Source: Hymenobacter norwichensis DSM 15439
Lineage (GTDB): Bacteria; Bacteroidota; Bacteroidia; Cytophagales; Hymenobacteraceae
Reading direction: 5' to 3'
NCBI RefSeq assembly: GCF_000420705.1
Contig: NZ_ATVL01000008.1
Coordinates: 451,708 to 515,707 of the forward strand
DNA length: 64,000 bases
In this document: one piece after another, positions 18,447 to 25,776 of the stretch
How positions within the stretch are numbered: the stretch's first letter is position 1
Layout: each line of letters starts with the position of its first letter
Notes under the pieces: model-generated
Seen by the model: only the letters and a program-made list of their open reading frames with translations
Told to the model about the DNA's origin: nothing
Databases searched by the model: none
Translations under genes and position numbers: made by a program

Positions 18447-19598
18447 TTATTCTAAATAATCCCTCAAAGGTTTACCTAAATCATCAACCCAAGCCTGTTT
18501 TGCATTAACTGAGTAGCCGCAAACTACATCCGCAGCTTGAGCAGGCGATTTAAATACGTGCTGTTGGCTGAATTGCAATATTTTACCATGAGCCACCACT
18601 ATTCCTTGCTCCATTAATTCCGTCCGTAGTGCTTTAAGCGCCGGACTCAAACTCGGCTTGGCTTCTGGCATAGCCGTGGAACCAGCCAAAACGGTCATCG
18701 TCTTATCGGCAGCGTAATGCCCTTCCGCTTTCACGCCAAGGCGACTCAGTGAGAGGGCGAATTTTACCTGAAGTGAAGCAGGCAAATAGACTATTGAAGC
18801 GACTTGAGGGGCCTTCTTCGCGTCAACTTGCTCCGCAGACTGACGTGAAGCTGCTGACCTACTCTCCATCTTTTCGCCCACAGCCTTCCGCACTAGCACC
18901 GTTGGTTTCGGTTTGGGCAACGTTTCGCCAGCCAGAAAGGCAACGGCTTCTTCCCGCGAAACAGTCAGTCCTTTGGCGGCCAACAGTTCCAGCAGTGCCT
19001 CCGGCAACGCCGGAAACGGTGGCTGCGTGATATGCTTCTCAGCTTCCGGTAGCACATCTTTCATGGCGCGCTCCTTGCGCGAGAGCAGCAGATAGCTTTC
19101 CGCCGCCAACCGGGCCGACCCATTCAGAATATTTTCATGCCCCAGAAAATCCTGGAAATACGCGGCCGTTTCGGTGGGCTCATCATGCAGTAAATCGAGA
19201 CTACCGAACAGCTTCTGGGCAAACTCGCCGCTGGTCAGCGAGAAGTAGAAGCGCCAGTGCTGACCGTCGGTAATGATGGTGAACAGCGCCGAATGGTTGC
19301 GGTTGTAGTCGCGCAACTGGCGCTCCACTTTCGCCAGGTCGTCGCCGATACGGCCCACACCTTTGCACTCGATGAAGATAGTATCAGCCGCGAAATTATT
19401 AGCAAATAGCGCCACGTCCACCCGTGTATTATCTTCTTTTTCAGTGGCTTTAAACTCGGTATAAACCTCCACCGGATTCCAGATATTCCAGCCTACTGCT
19501 TGCACGACGCGCGCTACCAGTGACAGGCGGACGTGTTCTTCATTTTTATACTCACTGGCCAGCAGACGCCGCCTAATATCCTCTAATAGCTCAATCAT
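18447..19598 (-). CDS. Orphan HsdR_N-type nuclease with C-terminal DUF4357
   Basis: Cytoplasmic protein of 383 residues. Residues about 10-160 match the type I restriction HsdR N-terminal nuclease fold, with a PD-(D/E)XK-like active site: Asp61 (NTRVDVALF), then Glu77 and Lys79 in IFIECKG. There is no helicase or translocase domain. The C-terminus (about 335-383: KSPAQAADVVCGYSVNAKQAW) resembles DUF4357. No methylase or specificity gene adjoins it, so it is not a normal type I system. Stand-alone HsdR_N proteins occur in many Bacteroidota and their function is not settled; a defence or DNA-processing nuclease is inference. It lies on the same strand as the S46 peptidase gene but is separated from it by a terminator. 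Confidence 0.7.
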   Translation of the reverse strand: MIELLEDIRRRLLASEYKNEEHVRLSLVARVVQAVGWNIWNPVEVYTEFKATEKEDNTRVDVALFANNFAADTIFIECKGVGRIGDDLAKVERQLRDYNRNHSALFTIITDGQHWRFYFSLTSGEFAQKLFGSLDLLHDEPTETAAYFQDFLGHENILNGSARLAAESYLLLSRKERAMKDVLPEAEKHITQPPFPALPEALLELLAAKGLTVSREEAVAFLAGETLPKPKPTVLVRKAVGEKMESRSAASRQSAEQVDAKKAPQVASIVYLPASLQVKFALSLSRLGVKAEGHYAADKTMTVLAGSTAMPEAKPSLSPALKALRTELMEQGIVVAHGKILQFSQQHVFKSPAQAADVVCGYSVNAKQAWVDDLGKPLRDYLE

Positions 19599-19630
19599 AA
19601 ATCAAGTTTAGGCATTTACCCGCAGCCATG

Positions 19631-19666
19631 AAAAAGCCCCGGCACCAAACCGGCACCGGAGCTTTT
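19631..19666 (-). terminator. Imperfect terminator hairpin after the S46 peptidase gene
   Basis: On the minus strand an AAAAGC...GCTTTTT-bounded hairpin with an inner CCGG/CCGG stem and a few mismatches ends in TTTTT. It lies 31 bases past the stop at 19697. Confidence 0.65.
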
Positions 19667-19696
19667 AATAAAGGATGGAAAGCGTCAGGATGTGGC

Positions 19697-22006
19697 TTAC
19701 ATGCCCGCCGATACGCTGTCTTTACCTTTCTTCTTTTTGATTTTGGTTTTCTGACCGTCGTCGGTTTTTACCTTCATCTTTTCCACGTCGCTCATATCGG
19801 TGGCCGAAGCAGTGGCAGCAGGGCCTACGCCGGGGTTCGGACCATTGTTGACGATGGTCATTTCATCGACGATGCTGCGGGCGCCACCCAGCTTCTCGAT
19901 GCACCAGAGCACGTAGCGAATGTCCACGTTGATGCAGCGTTTCAACTCGGGGTCGTAGGCCAGGTCGCCGGTCATGGCTTCCCAGTTACCATCGAAGGCA
20001 ATACCGATTAGCTCGCCGCGGCCGTTAATAACCGGCGAGCCGGAGTTGCCGCCGGTGATGTCGTTGTCGGTGATGAAGGCTACGGGTAGGTTGCCTTCTT
20101 TGTCGGCGAAACGGCCATAGTCTTTCATTTTCAGTAATTCCAGCTCTTTCTTCGGCACCACAAACTCGTCGTTAGTGGGGTCTTCCTTCTCTAGAATGCC
20201 TTGGGCCGAAGTTTTGTAGTCGTAGCGCACGGCGTCGCGGCCTTTGTAGGGGCGCACGGTGCCGTAGCTGAGCCGGATGGTGGAATTGGCGTCGGGCGAG
20301 TACACCTTCTGGGTGTTCTTTTCACGCAGCGCAGCCACGTAGAGGCGGTTGGCGCGAATCAGGCCGGCTTGCATACCCTGCATTTTCGGCAGGATGTTTT
20401 GCGCATAGTTGGTGTATACTGAGTTGAAGGTCTTAAAGCCGGGGTCAGCTTCCAGCTTGGCCAGCGTAGGGTTGGCCAGGAAGGCATTCACCTTAGCTTC
20501 TGAAGTCAGAAAGGAGTTGGCAAACACGTAATCGGCGTATTTCGCCCACGAGTTGCCGTACTGCTTCTGCACGGTTTGGAACACATCGGGCAGTTGCGTA
20601 GCCGGTACGTCCTTGCCATACATAGTCATCAGGGCCGTGAACACCTTTTTGTCGGTGGGCGCGCTGTAGTCCTTGAAGTATTCGGCCACTGGCTCCTTGA
20701 GGCCCTCTACGGCTTTCTGAATAGCAGCTTTGTCGGTAGGGGTAGATTTCAGGGTGGAGTAAAGCGGCATCATGCGCGAAGCCAGCGTCACGATTTCCGT
20801 CCCGAACGCACCCTCGTTCACATATTGTGAGCTGAGGTTGTACTCGCGCAGACCAGAGTAGGCTTGGTTGATAACCGGCAGCGCCTCACCGTACTTCTGC
20901 ACCCGCGCCTGGTCCGCTCTGATCCACTGATCCAAAGAAGCCTCTTCTTCTTTCTTGGCGTCCACGGTTTTCAGGCGCTTCATGCCTTCATTCTGGCCGA
21001 TGAAATACTTCCAGTAGTTGGCAATGTTGGCATATTTCGAGGCGTACTTCAGACGCAGCGCAGGATCCTGGTCCATGTCCTCTTTCCACAGCTTCAGGCG
21101 AGTATCGCGCAGCTTGATGCGGGCCGGGTTGCTTTGGTCGAGGGTGAGTTGCAGGCCCGCAGCGGGCAAGAAACGTTGAGTGCGGCCTGGAAAACCGAAC
21201 ACCATAGCAAAGTCGCCTTCACTCACGCCCTGCAAACTTACGGGCAAGTGCTTTTTGGGTACGTAGGGCACGTTGTCGGTCTGGGGGCCGGCGGTAGGCT
21301 TGTTGTTTTTGTCGGCGTACACCCGGAACATCGAGAAGTCGCCGGTGTGGCGGGGCCACATCCAGTTATCGGTGTCGCCACCAAACTTGCCCACGGCTTC
21401 GGGCGGCGCGCCTACTAAGCGCACGTCACCGAAGCGCTGATACACAAACAGGTAGAACTCGTTGCCACCAAACATGTCGCGCACGTAGGCAACATATTGG
21501 CCGTTTTCCTTAGCGGCATCGGCCATTTCTTTCTGGCGCTTCTGCACCATAGCCATACGCTCGGCCTCGGGCGTGGTGGGCGTAATGCCTTCCAGCACCT
21601 TGCCGGTCACGTCTTCCATGCGCACCAACAGATCCACGAACAAGCCCGGATTAGTTTTTTCTTCGGCCCGGGTAGTGGCAAAGAAGCCGTTTTGGAGGAT
21701 GTTGTTCTGGGGTGTGCTATGGGTTTGCAGGGCGTCGTAGCCGCAGTGGTGGTTGGTGAGCATCAGGCCCTGGCTGCTCACAAACTCGCCGGTGCAAAAG
21801 CCGCCAAGCTGCACTACGGCGTCTTTGAGGCTAGCATTATTAACGTCATAGATTTCCTCAGCCGTGAGCTTGAGGCCTTTTTTCTGCATGTCGGCCTGGT
21901 TGAGCCGCTTCACGAACATAGGCAGCCACATGCCTTCATCGGCGTGGGCCGCAAGGGGCATGAGCAGCGTCAGCAGCAGGGCTTTCGCCCAATTAGTTGT
22001 GCGCAT
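19697..22006 (-). CDS. S46 family dipeptidyl-peptidase, DPP7 type
   Basis: Periplasmic serine dipeptidyl-peptidase of 769 residues. The ATG at 22006 gives the signal peptide MRTTNWAKALLLTLLMPLAAHA followed by DEGMW, the conserved S46 mature start; an upstream ATG at 22042 is possible but fits worse. The chymotrypsin-like triad is seen as NHHCGYD (about residues 85-91), the DTDNWMWPRHTGDF Asp region, and Ser655 in GGNSGSPV. Residue 673 is Gly (AFDGNWEAM). In the P. gingivalis enzymes Gly673 goes with DPP7 specificity (hydrophobic P1) and Arg673 with DPP11 (acidic P1). The last ~25 residues are an unusual Lys-rich tail (KIKKKKGKD). Role: release of dipeptides in the periplasm for amino-acid nutrition. 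Confidence 0.93.
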   Translation of the reverse strand: MRTTNWAKALLLTLLMPLAAHADEGMWLPMFVKRLNQADMQKKGLKLTAEEIYDVNNASLKDAVVQLGGFCTGEFVSSQGLMLTNHHCGYDALQTHSTPQNNILQNGFFATTRAEEKTNPGLFVDLLVRMEDVTGKVLEGITPTTPEAERMAMVQKRQKEMADAAKENGQYVAYVRDMFGGNEFYLFVYQRFGDVRLVGAPPEAVGKFGGDTDNWMWPRHTGDFSMFRVYADKNNKPTAGPQTDNVPYVPKKHLPVSLQGVSEGDFAMVFGFPGRTQRFLPAAGLQLTLDQSNPARIKLRDTRLKLWKEDMDQDPALRLKYASKYANIANYWKYFIGQNEGMKRLKTVDAKKEEEASLDQWIRADQARVQKYGEALPVINQAYSGLREYNLSSQYVNEGAFGTEIVTLASRMMPLYSTLKSTPTDKAAIQKAVEGLKEPVAEYFKDYSAPTDKKVFTALMTMYGKDVPATQLPDVFQTVQKQYGNSWAKYADYVFANSFLTSEAKVNAFLANPTLAKLEADPGFKTFNSVYTNYAQNILPKMQGMQAGLIRANRLYVAALREKNTQKVYSPDANSTIRLSYGTVRPYKGRDAVRYDYKTSAQGILEKEDPTNDEFVVPKKELELLKMKDYGRFADKEGNLPVAFITDNDITGGNSGSPVINGRGELIGIAFDGNWEAMTGDLAYDPELKRCINVDIRYVLWCIEKLGGARSIVDEMTIVNNGPNPGVGPAATASATDMSDVEKMKVKTDDGQKTKIKKKKGKDSVSAGM

Positions 22007-22209
22007 AAGATTGGAGGGAAAATGGGGATAGATAATCGGCATGGCCGGTCGGCGAATTTACGAAAAGACTCGGGTGCACTAGGGCTTAGGTGTATTTCGA
22101 AGGCGGCAAGCACTGGTTAGTGTTGCTGCTGGCACAAACTAAGGCATGGGCTGCGGTAGTGTTATGCAGCGGTGCAATTATTCGGGGGCGTTTGTGGTTC
22201 TTTACCTCT

Positions 22210-22431
22210 ATGTCGAGTCTGTTTCGTCGTCTGTTCCTGGGTTTGCTGTGGGTGTACCGCCACCTCATTTCGCCGCTCACGCCGCCCAGCTGCCGCTACA
22301 CGCCCACTTGTTCGGCCTACGCCGTGCAGGCCATCGAGAAGCATGGCCCCTGGCGTGGTGGCCGGCTGGCCCTGCGCCGCATCAGCCGCTGCCACCCCTG
22401 GGGCGGCCACGGCTACGACCCTGTGCCGTAG
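22210..22431 (+). CDS. yidD: Membrane protein insertion efficiency factor YidD
   Basis: Small membrane-associated protein of 73 residues that helps YidC insert inner-membrane proteins. The family core is complete: [20 protein letters not shown], then the [11 protein letters not shown] helix and [13 protein letters not shown] start it at the ATG at 22210, giving the usual YidD length; an open frame reaches back to 22090 but adds an unrelated stretch. It is not beside rnpA or yidC, which is its setting in many bacteria. It is divergent from the S46 peptidase gene and followed by its own terminator. Confidence 0.93.
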   Translation: MSSLFRRLFLGLLWVYRHLISPLTPPSCRYTPTCSAYAVQAIEKHGPWRGGRLALRRISRCHPWGGHGYDPVP

Positions 22432-22493
22432 GTAGCCAACAGTTACGCCCCCTGCACTTTATTGTGCTTACTGCGTATAAGGCACTTCTGCTA

Positions 22494-22527
22494 CTGCCCG
22501 TCCTCGTTGGGTCGGGCAGCCCTTTTT
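22494..22527 (+). terminator. Terminator after yidD
   Basis: CTGCCCG at 22494-22500 pairs with CGGGCAG at 22513-22519 over a 12-base loop, followed by CCC and TTTTT. It lies between yidD and the lipoprotein gene at 22553. Confidence 0.7.
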
Positions 22528-22552
22528 ATCATTTCAATTCAACTCTTTTCTA

Positions 22553-23464
22553 ATGCCTAGATCATTTCTGCTAGCCCTTGGTTTGACTACACTGCTTAGC
22601 ACCGCCTGTTCCCAGGCTCAGAGCGATAAAACCAACAACTCGGAAACCGCCACCACCGAAAAGCAGAAAGGCAAAAAGGGCAAGAAGAACAAGGGGGATA
22701 AGAGCAAAAGCGAGAAGGCAGTAGCCGGGCTGGAGAAAATGGCCAGCCTCGACGGCAACATCCGGGAAAGCTCAGGCTTGGCGCACGGCGGCCGGCCTGG
22801 TACTTACTATACCCATTCCGACGCTGGCAACCCGCCCGTGCTCTACCTCTTTAACGAGCAAGGCAAGCTGTTGGGTGAGCGGGAATTGCCAGTTACCAAT
22901 GTTGACTGGGAAAGCCTTGCTGAAGACAATCAAGGCAACGTATACGTAGTGGACGCCGGCAACAACAACAACTCCCGGCGCGACCTAGCCATCTACCGCG
23001 TCAAGCCGGACCAGCCCGACAAGGTTGGTAAAATCAGTTTCCGGTACGCCGACCAAAAGGCATTCCCACCAACCAAAGAAGAACGCAACTTCGACTGCGA
23101 AGCTTCCCTGTGGCACGCCGGCAAAGTCTACCTGTTCACTAAAGACCGCGCCCAGCAAAGCACCAGCAAGGTGTACACCCTGCCCGACCAGCCCGGCACT
23201 CAGACCGCTCAACTTCTCACGGAGTTATCCATCAGCGGCGAAGTAACCGGCGCCGACCTAAGCCCTGACAGCCAGCATTTAGCTTTGGTAGGCCGGGAGA
23301 TGCTTTACTTGTATGAAGGCAACGATTTTGCGGGCGCATTAAAAGCCTCGGTAAAAACCGTTTCGCTGAAAGGTGCCGGACAAACGGAAGGCGTTTTGTT
23401 TCTGGATAATAATACCCTGCTAATTAGCACCGAACAAGGTTCGCTTTACCGCTATAAGCTGTAG
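22553..23464 (+). CDS. Lipoprotein with predicted beta-propeller domain, function unknown
   Basis: Protein of 303 residues. The signal peptide ends in a lipobox (LLSTAC, Cys19), so it should be lipid-anchored. Residues about 36-58 are strongly Lys-rich (KGKKGKKNKGDKSKSEK), probably a flexible charged linker. From about residue 65 a propeller-like repeat pattern begins: IRESSGLAHGG, YTHSDAGNPPVLY, VDWESLAEDNQGNVYVVDAGNN, then later blades such as DLSPDSQHLALVG. This resembles bacterial families reading SSGLA...NDSGNP...VDWEDIA, which lack a clear assigned activity. I give no function. It lies between the yidD terminator and a bidirectional terminator shared with lgt. Confidence 0.7.
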   Translation: MPRSFLLALGLTTLLSTACSQAQSDKTNNSETATTEKQKGKKGKKNKGDKSKSEKAVAGLEKMASLDGNIRESSGLAHGGRPGTYYTHSDAGNPPVLYLFNEQGKLLGERELPVTNVDWESLAEDNQGNVYVVDAGNNNNSRRDLAIYRVKPDQPDKVGKISFRYADQKAFPPTKEERNFDCEASLWHAGKVYLFTKDRAQQSTSKVYTLPDQPGTQTAQLLTELSISGEVTGADLSPDSQHLALVGREMLYLYEGNDFAGALKASVKTVSLKGAGQTEGVLFLDNNTLLISTEQGSLYRYKL

Positions 23465-23486
23465 TAAAGCCAGCACCTGCAAAAGC

Positions 23487-23525
23487 AAAAAAAGCCCCGC
23501 CAGACTACCTGGCGGGGCTTTTTTT
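23487..23525. terminator. Bidirectional terminator between the lipoprotein gene and lgt
   Basis: A perfect stem AAAAAAAGCCCCGCCAG / CTGGCGGGGCTTTTTTT with a 5-base loop has A- and T-tracts on both sides, so it serves both convergent genes (stops at 23464 and 23537). Confidence 0.95.
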
Positions 23526-23536
23526 GCTTCTAAAGA

Positions 23537-24541
23537 TTACACTTTTATAGTTTTCGTGCCGTTGGCTTCCTCCTCACTCAAATCTCGGGGAGCATAACCG
23601 TAGGGATTTTTGGGGTCTTTGCCGGCACGGAGCAGCACCCATAAACCCACCAGAATCAGCGGCAAACTCAGAATCTGACCCATGTTCAGCGGTAGTTTAT
23701 CCTCGAATACCTCCTGGTTTTCCTTCAGGAACTCGCCGAGGAAACGCTGCGTGAACAAGAGCACCACAAACAGCCCAAATAACAGTCCGCGGGGCGTTCG
23801 GTCTTTGGTACGGTTCCACATGCCGTAAAGCAGCACCAGCAGGAAAATACAGAAGGCAGCTTCGTAAATCTGAGTGGGGTGGCGTGGCACGGCCATCGGC
23901 GAATCGGGCGCTACGGGGGTGCCTTTGGGCAACATACGGTAGGTTTCGGAGCCATCTACACGTGTAACGGGTTGGGCAGCTACCTGCACCGCGCCGGGTG
24001 GCAAAGGCCGGGTTACGGGCACGAAATGGTCGGCGTCGCGCACAAACACGAATCCCCAAGGCTTGGAGGTTGGCTCGCCTACAATTTCCGAGTTCATGAG
24101 GTTGCCCAAACGAATCATGCAGCCGCCCAGGGCCACTACAATCACAATCCGGTCGAGCACCCAGAGGTAATCAAACTTGTTGTTGCGGGCAAATAGCCAG
24201 CAGGCCAACAAGATACCCAGGGTAGCACCGTGGCTGGCTAGGCCGCCTTCCCAAATTTTAAATATCTCCCAAAAGTGCTCCGACGTCAGGTAGTAAGCCG
24301 GGTCGTAGAACAAGACGTGCCCCAGCCGTGCCCCCAAAATGGTACCCACCAGCATGTAGATGGTAATAACATCCACCCAGCGCGGCGAGGTACGCTCCGA
24401 TTTGTAGATGTGCGAGAGGATGAACGTGCCGAATACAAAGCCCGACATGAACAGCAGCCCGTACCAGCGTAGCGTCAGCGGCCCGATATGGGCCAGGATG
24501 GGGTCGGTATCCCAGGTGATGAAAGCAAGAAAGGAGAGCAT
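23537..24541 (-). CDS. lgt: Prolipoprotein diacylglyceryl transferase
   Basis: Inner-membrane enzyme that moves diacylglycerol from phosphatidylglycerol to the lipobox Cys of prolipoproteins, the first step of lipoprotein maturation. It has 334 residues, hydrophobic along most of its length. Family marks include GLASHGATLGIL, the signature IRLGNLMNSEIVG and RHPTQIYEA. A longer periplasmic insert (about 165-225) separates the last two, as in other Bacteroidota Lgt. I prefer the ATG at 24541 because a -7 element (24573-24566) overlaps the upstream ATG at 24568, which therefore cannot be in the transcript. Many lipoproteins in this window (M16, SusD, DUF4142, propeller) would be its substrates. 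Confidence 0.95.
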   Translation of the reverse strand: MLSFLAFITWDTDPILAHIGPLTLRWYGLLFMSGFVFGTFILSHIYKSERTSPRWVDVITIYMLVGTILGARLGHVLFYDPAYYLTSEHFWEIFKIWEGGLASHGATLGILLACWLFARNNKFDYLWVLDRIVIVVALGGCMIRLGNLMNSEIVGEPTSKPWGFVFVRDADHFVPVTRPLPPGAVQVAAQPVTRVDGSETYRMLPKGTPVAPDSPMAVPRHPTQIYEAAFCIFLLVLLYGMWNRTKDRTPRGLLFGLFVVLLFTQRFLGEFLKENQEVFEDKLPLNMGQILSLPLILVGLWVLLRAGKDPKNPYGYAPRDLSEEEANGTKTIKV

Positions 24542-24565
24542 GGTTACGAAAAGATGGAAAGGGTT

Positions 24566-24573
24566 CAAAGGTA
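24566..24573 (-). promoter_or_regulatory. -7 element TACCTTTG for lgt
   Basis: On the minus strand TACCTTTG matches the Bacteroidota -7 consensus exactly, about 25 bases before the ATG at 24541. It predicts a leader of about 20 bases and decides the start codon of lgt. No TTTG at -33 was seen. Confidence 0.6.
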
Positions 24574-24711
24574 GTCAGACATTCCGCTTGCGGCTTTGCA
24601 AACCGACTGCCTACTCCGGCACCGTGCAGACGGAGGCCACTGGTAGTAACGCTGCCGAATCAGCGGGTAGCTAGTCGCGCTAAACGCCCCATCATGGTTG
24701 AGGTGGCAAAC

Positions 24712-24951
24712 TTAGCGCAGCAGAGCACCGTCACCACTGAGCAGCAGAACTATAGCCAGCATGACGGCGTAGCTGGGCCAGCGTAGCCAGTTAGGCAATG
24801 GTTGAGGTACCGCCACTGCTTCCCCAACCAGCCGGGCGCGTACCCGACTGTAGAAAAAGGGCCGGGGTTGAGGCTGTTGTTGGGTGCGCCAGCGGTGCAG
24901 CAGGTTTTCCCATTCTTCGTCGGCAGTAGAGCGAGGGGCGGAATCAGACAT
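24712..24951 (-). CDS. Small single-pass membrane protein coupled to an ECF sigma gene
   Basis: Protein of 79 residues starting MSDSAPRSTADEEWENLLHRWR, with an acidic/polar N-terminal part and one C-terminal transmembrane segment (WPSYAVMLAIVLLLSG). Its ATG at 24951 overlaps the end of the sigma-factor gene by 8 bases, so the two are translationally coupled. Position, size and topology (cytosolic N-terminus, single helix) fit a minimal anti-sigma factor, but I recognise no zinc-binding or ASD motif, so that role is inferred from context only. Confidence 0.6.
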   Translation of the reverse strand: MSDSAPRSTADEEWENLLHRWRTQQQPQPRPFFYSRVRARLVGEAVAVPQPLPNWLRWPSYAVMLAIVLLLSGDGALLR

Positions 24952-25576
24952 GATGCGAGGAAAGCTTAAGATGCGTACGAAGGGTTTTGCGGGCACGAAA
25001 CAACAGAGATTCCACGGCTGGCACCGTAGTTTCAAGCACGGCGGCTATTGCCTCATAGCTCAATTCCTGCTCGTAGCGTAGCGTAAAGGCTATCTGTTGC
25101 TGATCCGGTAACCGGGCAATATGCGCGCGTAGAAGCTCCACCTGCTGTTCCCCTTCCAGTTGTGCCTGTGGGTGCGCGTGGTCGGGTGGCTCGTGAAGTA
25201 CCTGGTTATCGAAGCCTAGCAAACTGGTGAAGTAGGCAAAGCGTTTTTTGGTGCGGGCCCGTTGCCGGTATTTTAGGGCCCGCGAAGTAGCCAGCCGATA
25301 TAGCCAGGTACTCAGCGCGGCCTCCCCCCGAAACCGGCCAACGGTTTGGTAGACTTCCACAAACACTTCCTGGGCCACGTCCTCGGCATCTTCCGGCGAC
25401 CCTAACAACGCCAGTACGGTACGGTAGACGCGGTTCTGGTAGCGTTCCACCAGCTTACGAAACGCGTCTTCACTACCCTGTTGCAGCTGCGCTACCAGTT
25501 CGGCATCAACAGAAGTAGCGCAGAAGTACGCAGGAGGCACAACCTCGTGGGCAGCAGGCAGCGGAAGTGTATACAC
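24944..25576 (-). CDS. ECF RNA polymerase sigma factor
   Basis: Sigma-70 family protein of 210 residues starting with GTG at 25576; no in-frame ATG precedes the conserved region. Region 2 is visible (DAFRKLVERYQNRVYR, DAEDVAQEVFVEVY, STWLYRLATSRALKY), then a linker, then region 4 (RLPDQQQIAFTLRYEQELSYEAIAAVLETTVPAVESLLFRARKTL) with its helix-turn-helix. It directs RNA polymerase to an unknown regulon. The downstream gene overlaps it by 8 bases and may encode a membrane partner controlling it. The upstream gap of 200 bases (25577-25776) has no recognisable -7 element. Confidence 0.9.
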   Translation of the reverse strand: MYTLPLPAAHEVVPPAYFCATSVDAELVAQLQQGSEDAFRKLVERYQNRVYRTVLALLGSPEDAEDVAQEVFVEVYQTVGRFRGEAALSTWLYRLATSRALKYRQRARTKKRFAYFTSLLGFDNQVLHEPPDHAHPQAQLEGEQQVELLRAHIARLPDQQQIAFTLRYEQELSYEAIAAVLETTVPAVESLLFRARKTLRTHLKLSSHHV

Positions 25577-25776
25577 CAGTGAAGCGAGAACTGAAAGATA
25601 GAAACAACCTGCTCAGCACCCGACCTTGTTTGCGCCTACTGAGGTTACATCTGCTTAGGCCCCGTTAGCCCACAAAACTTGCGGCCATCCTACAATCTTT
25701 TTAATATATCCTTGATTAACAGAACATTACTTTAGAAAGCAGTATCTTCTAAAGCACGGCCTATGCTGCCAAGAGC

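Noticed and set aside
21497..22120. 207-codon plus-strand frame opposite the S46 peptidase
   Set aside because: The minus strand carries the complete conserved N-terminus and catalytic His of an S46 peptidase; the plus frame is a GC-rich shadow.
24542..24568. Upstream ATG at 24568 as the lgt start
   Set aside because: It overlaps the exact -7 promoter element at 24573-24566, so it would not be in the mRNA; the ATG at 24541 also gives the usual Lgt N-terminus.
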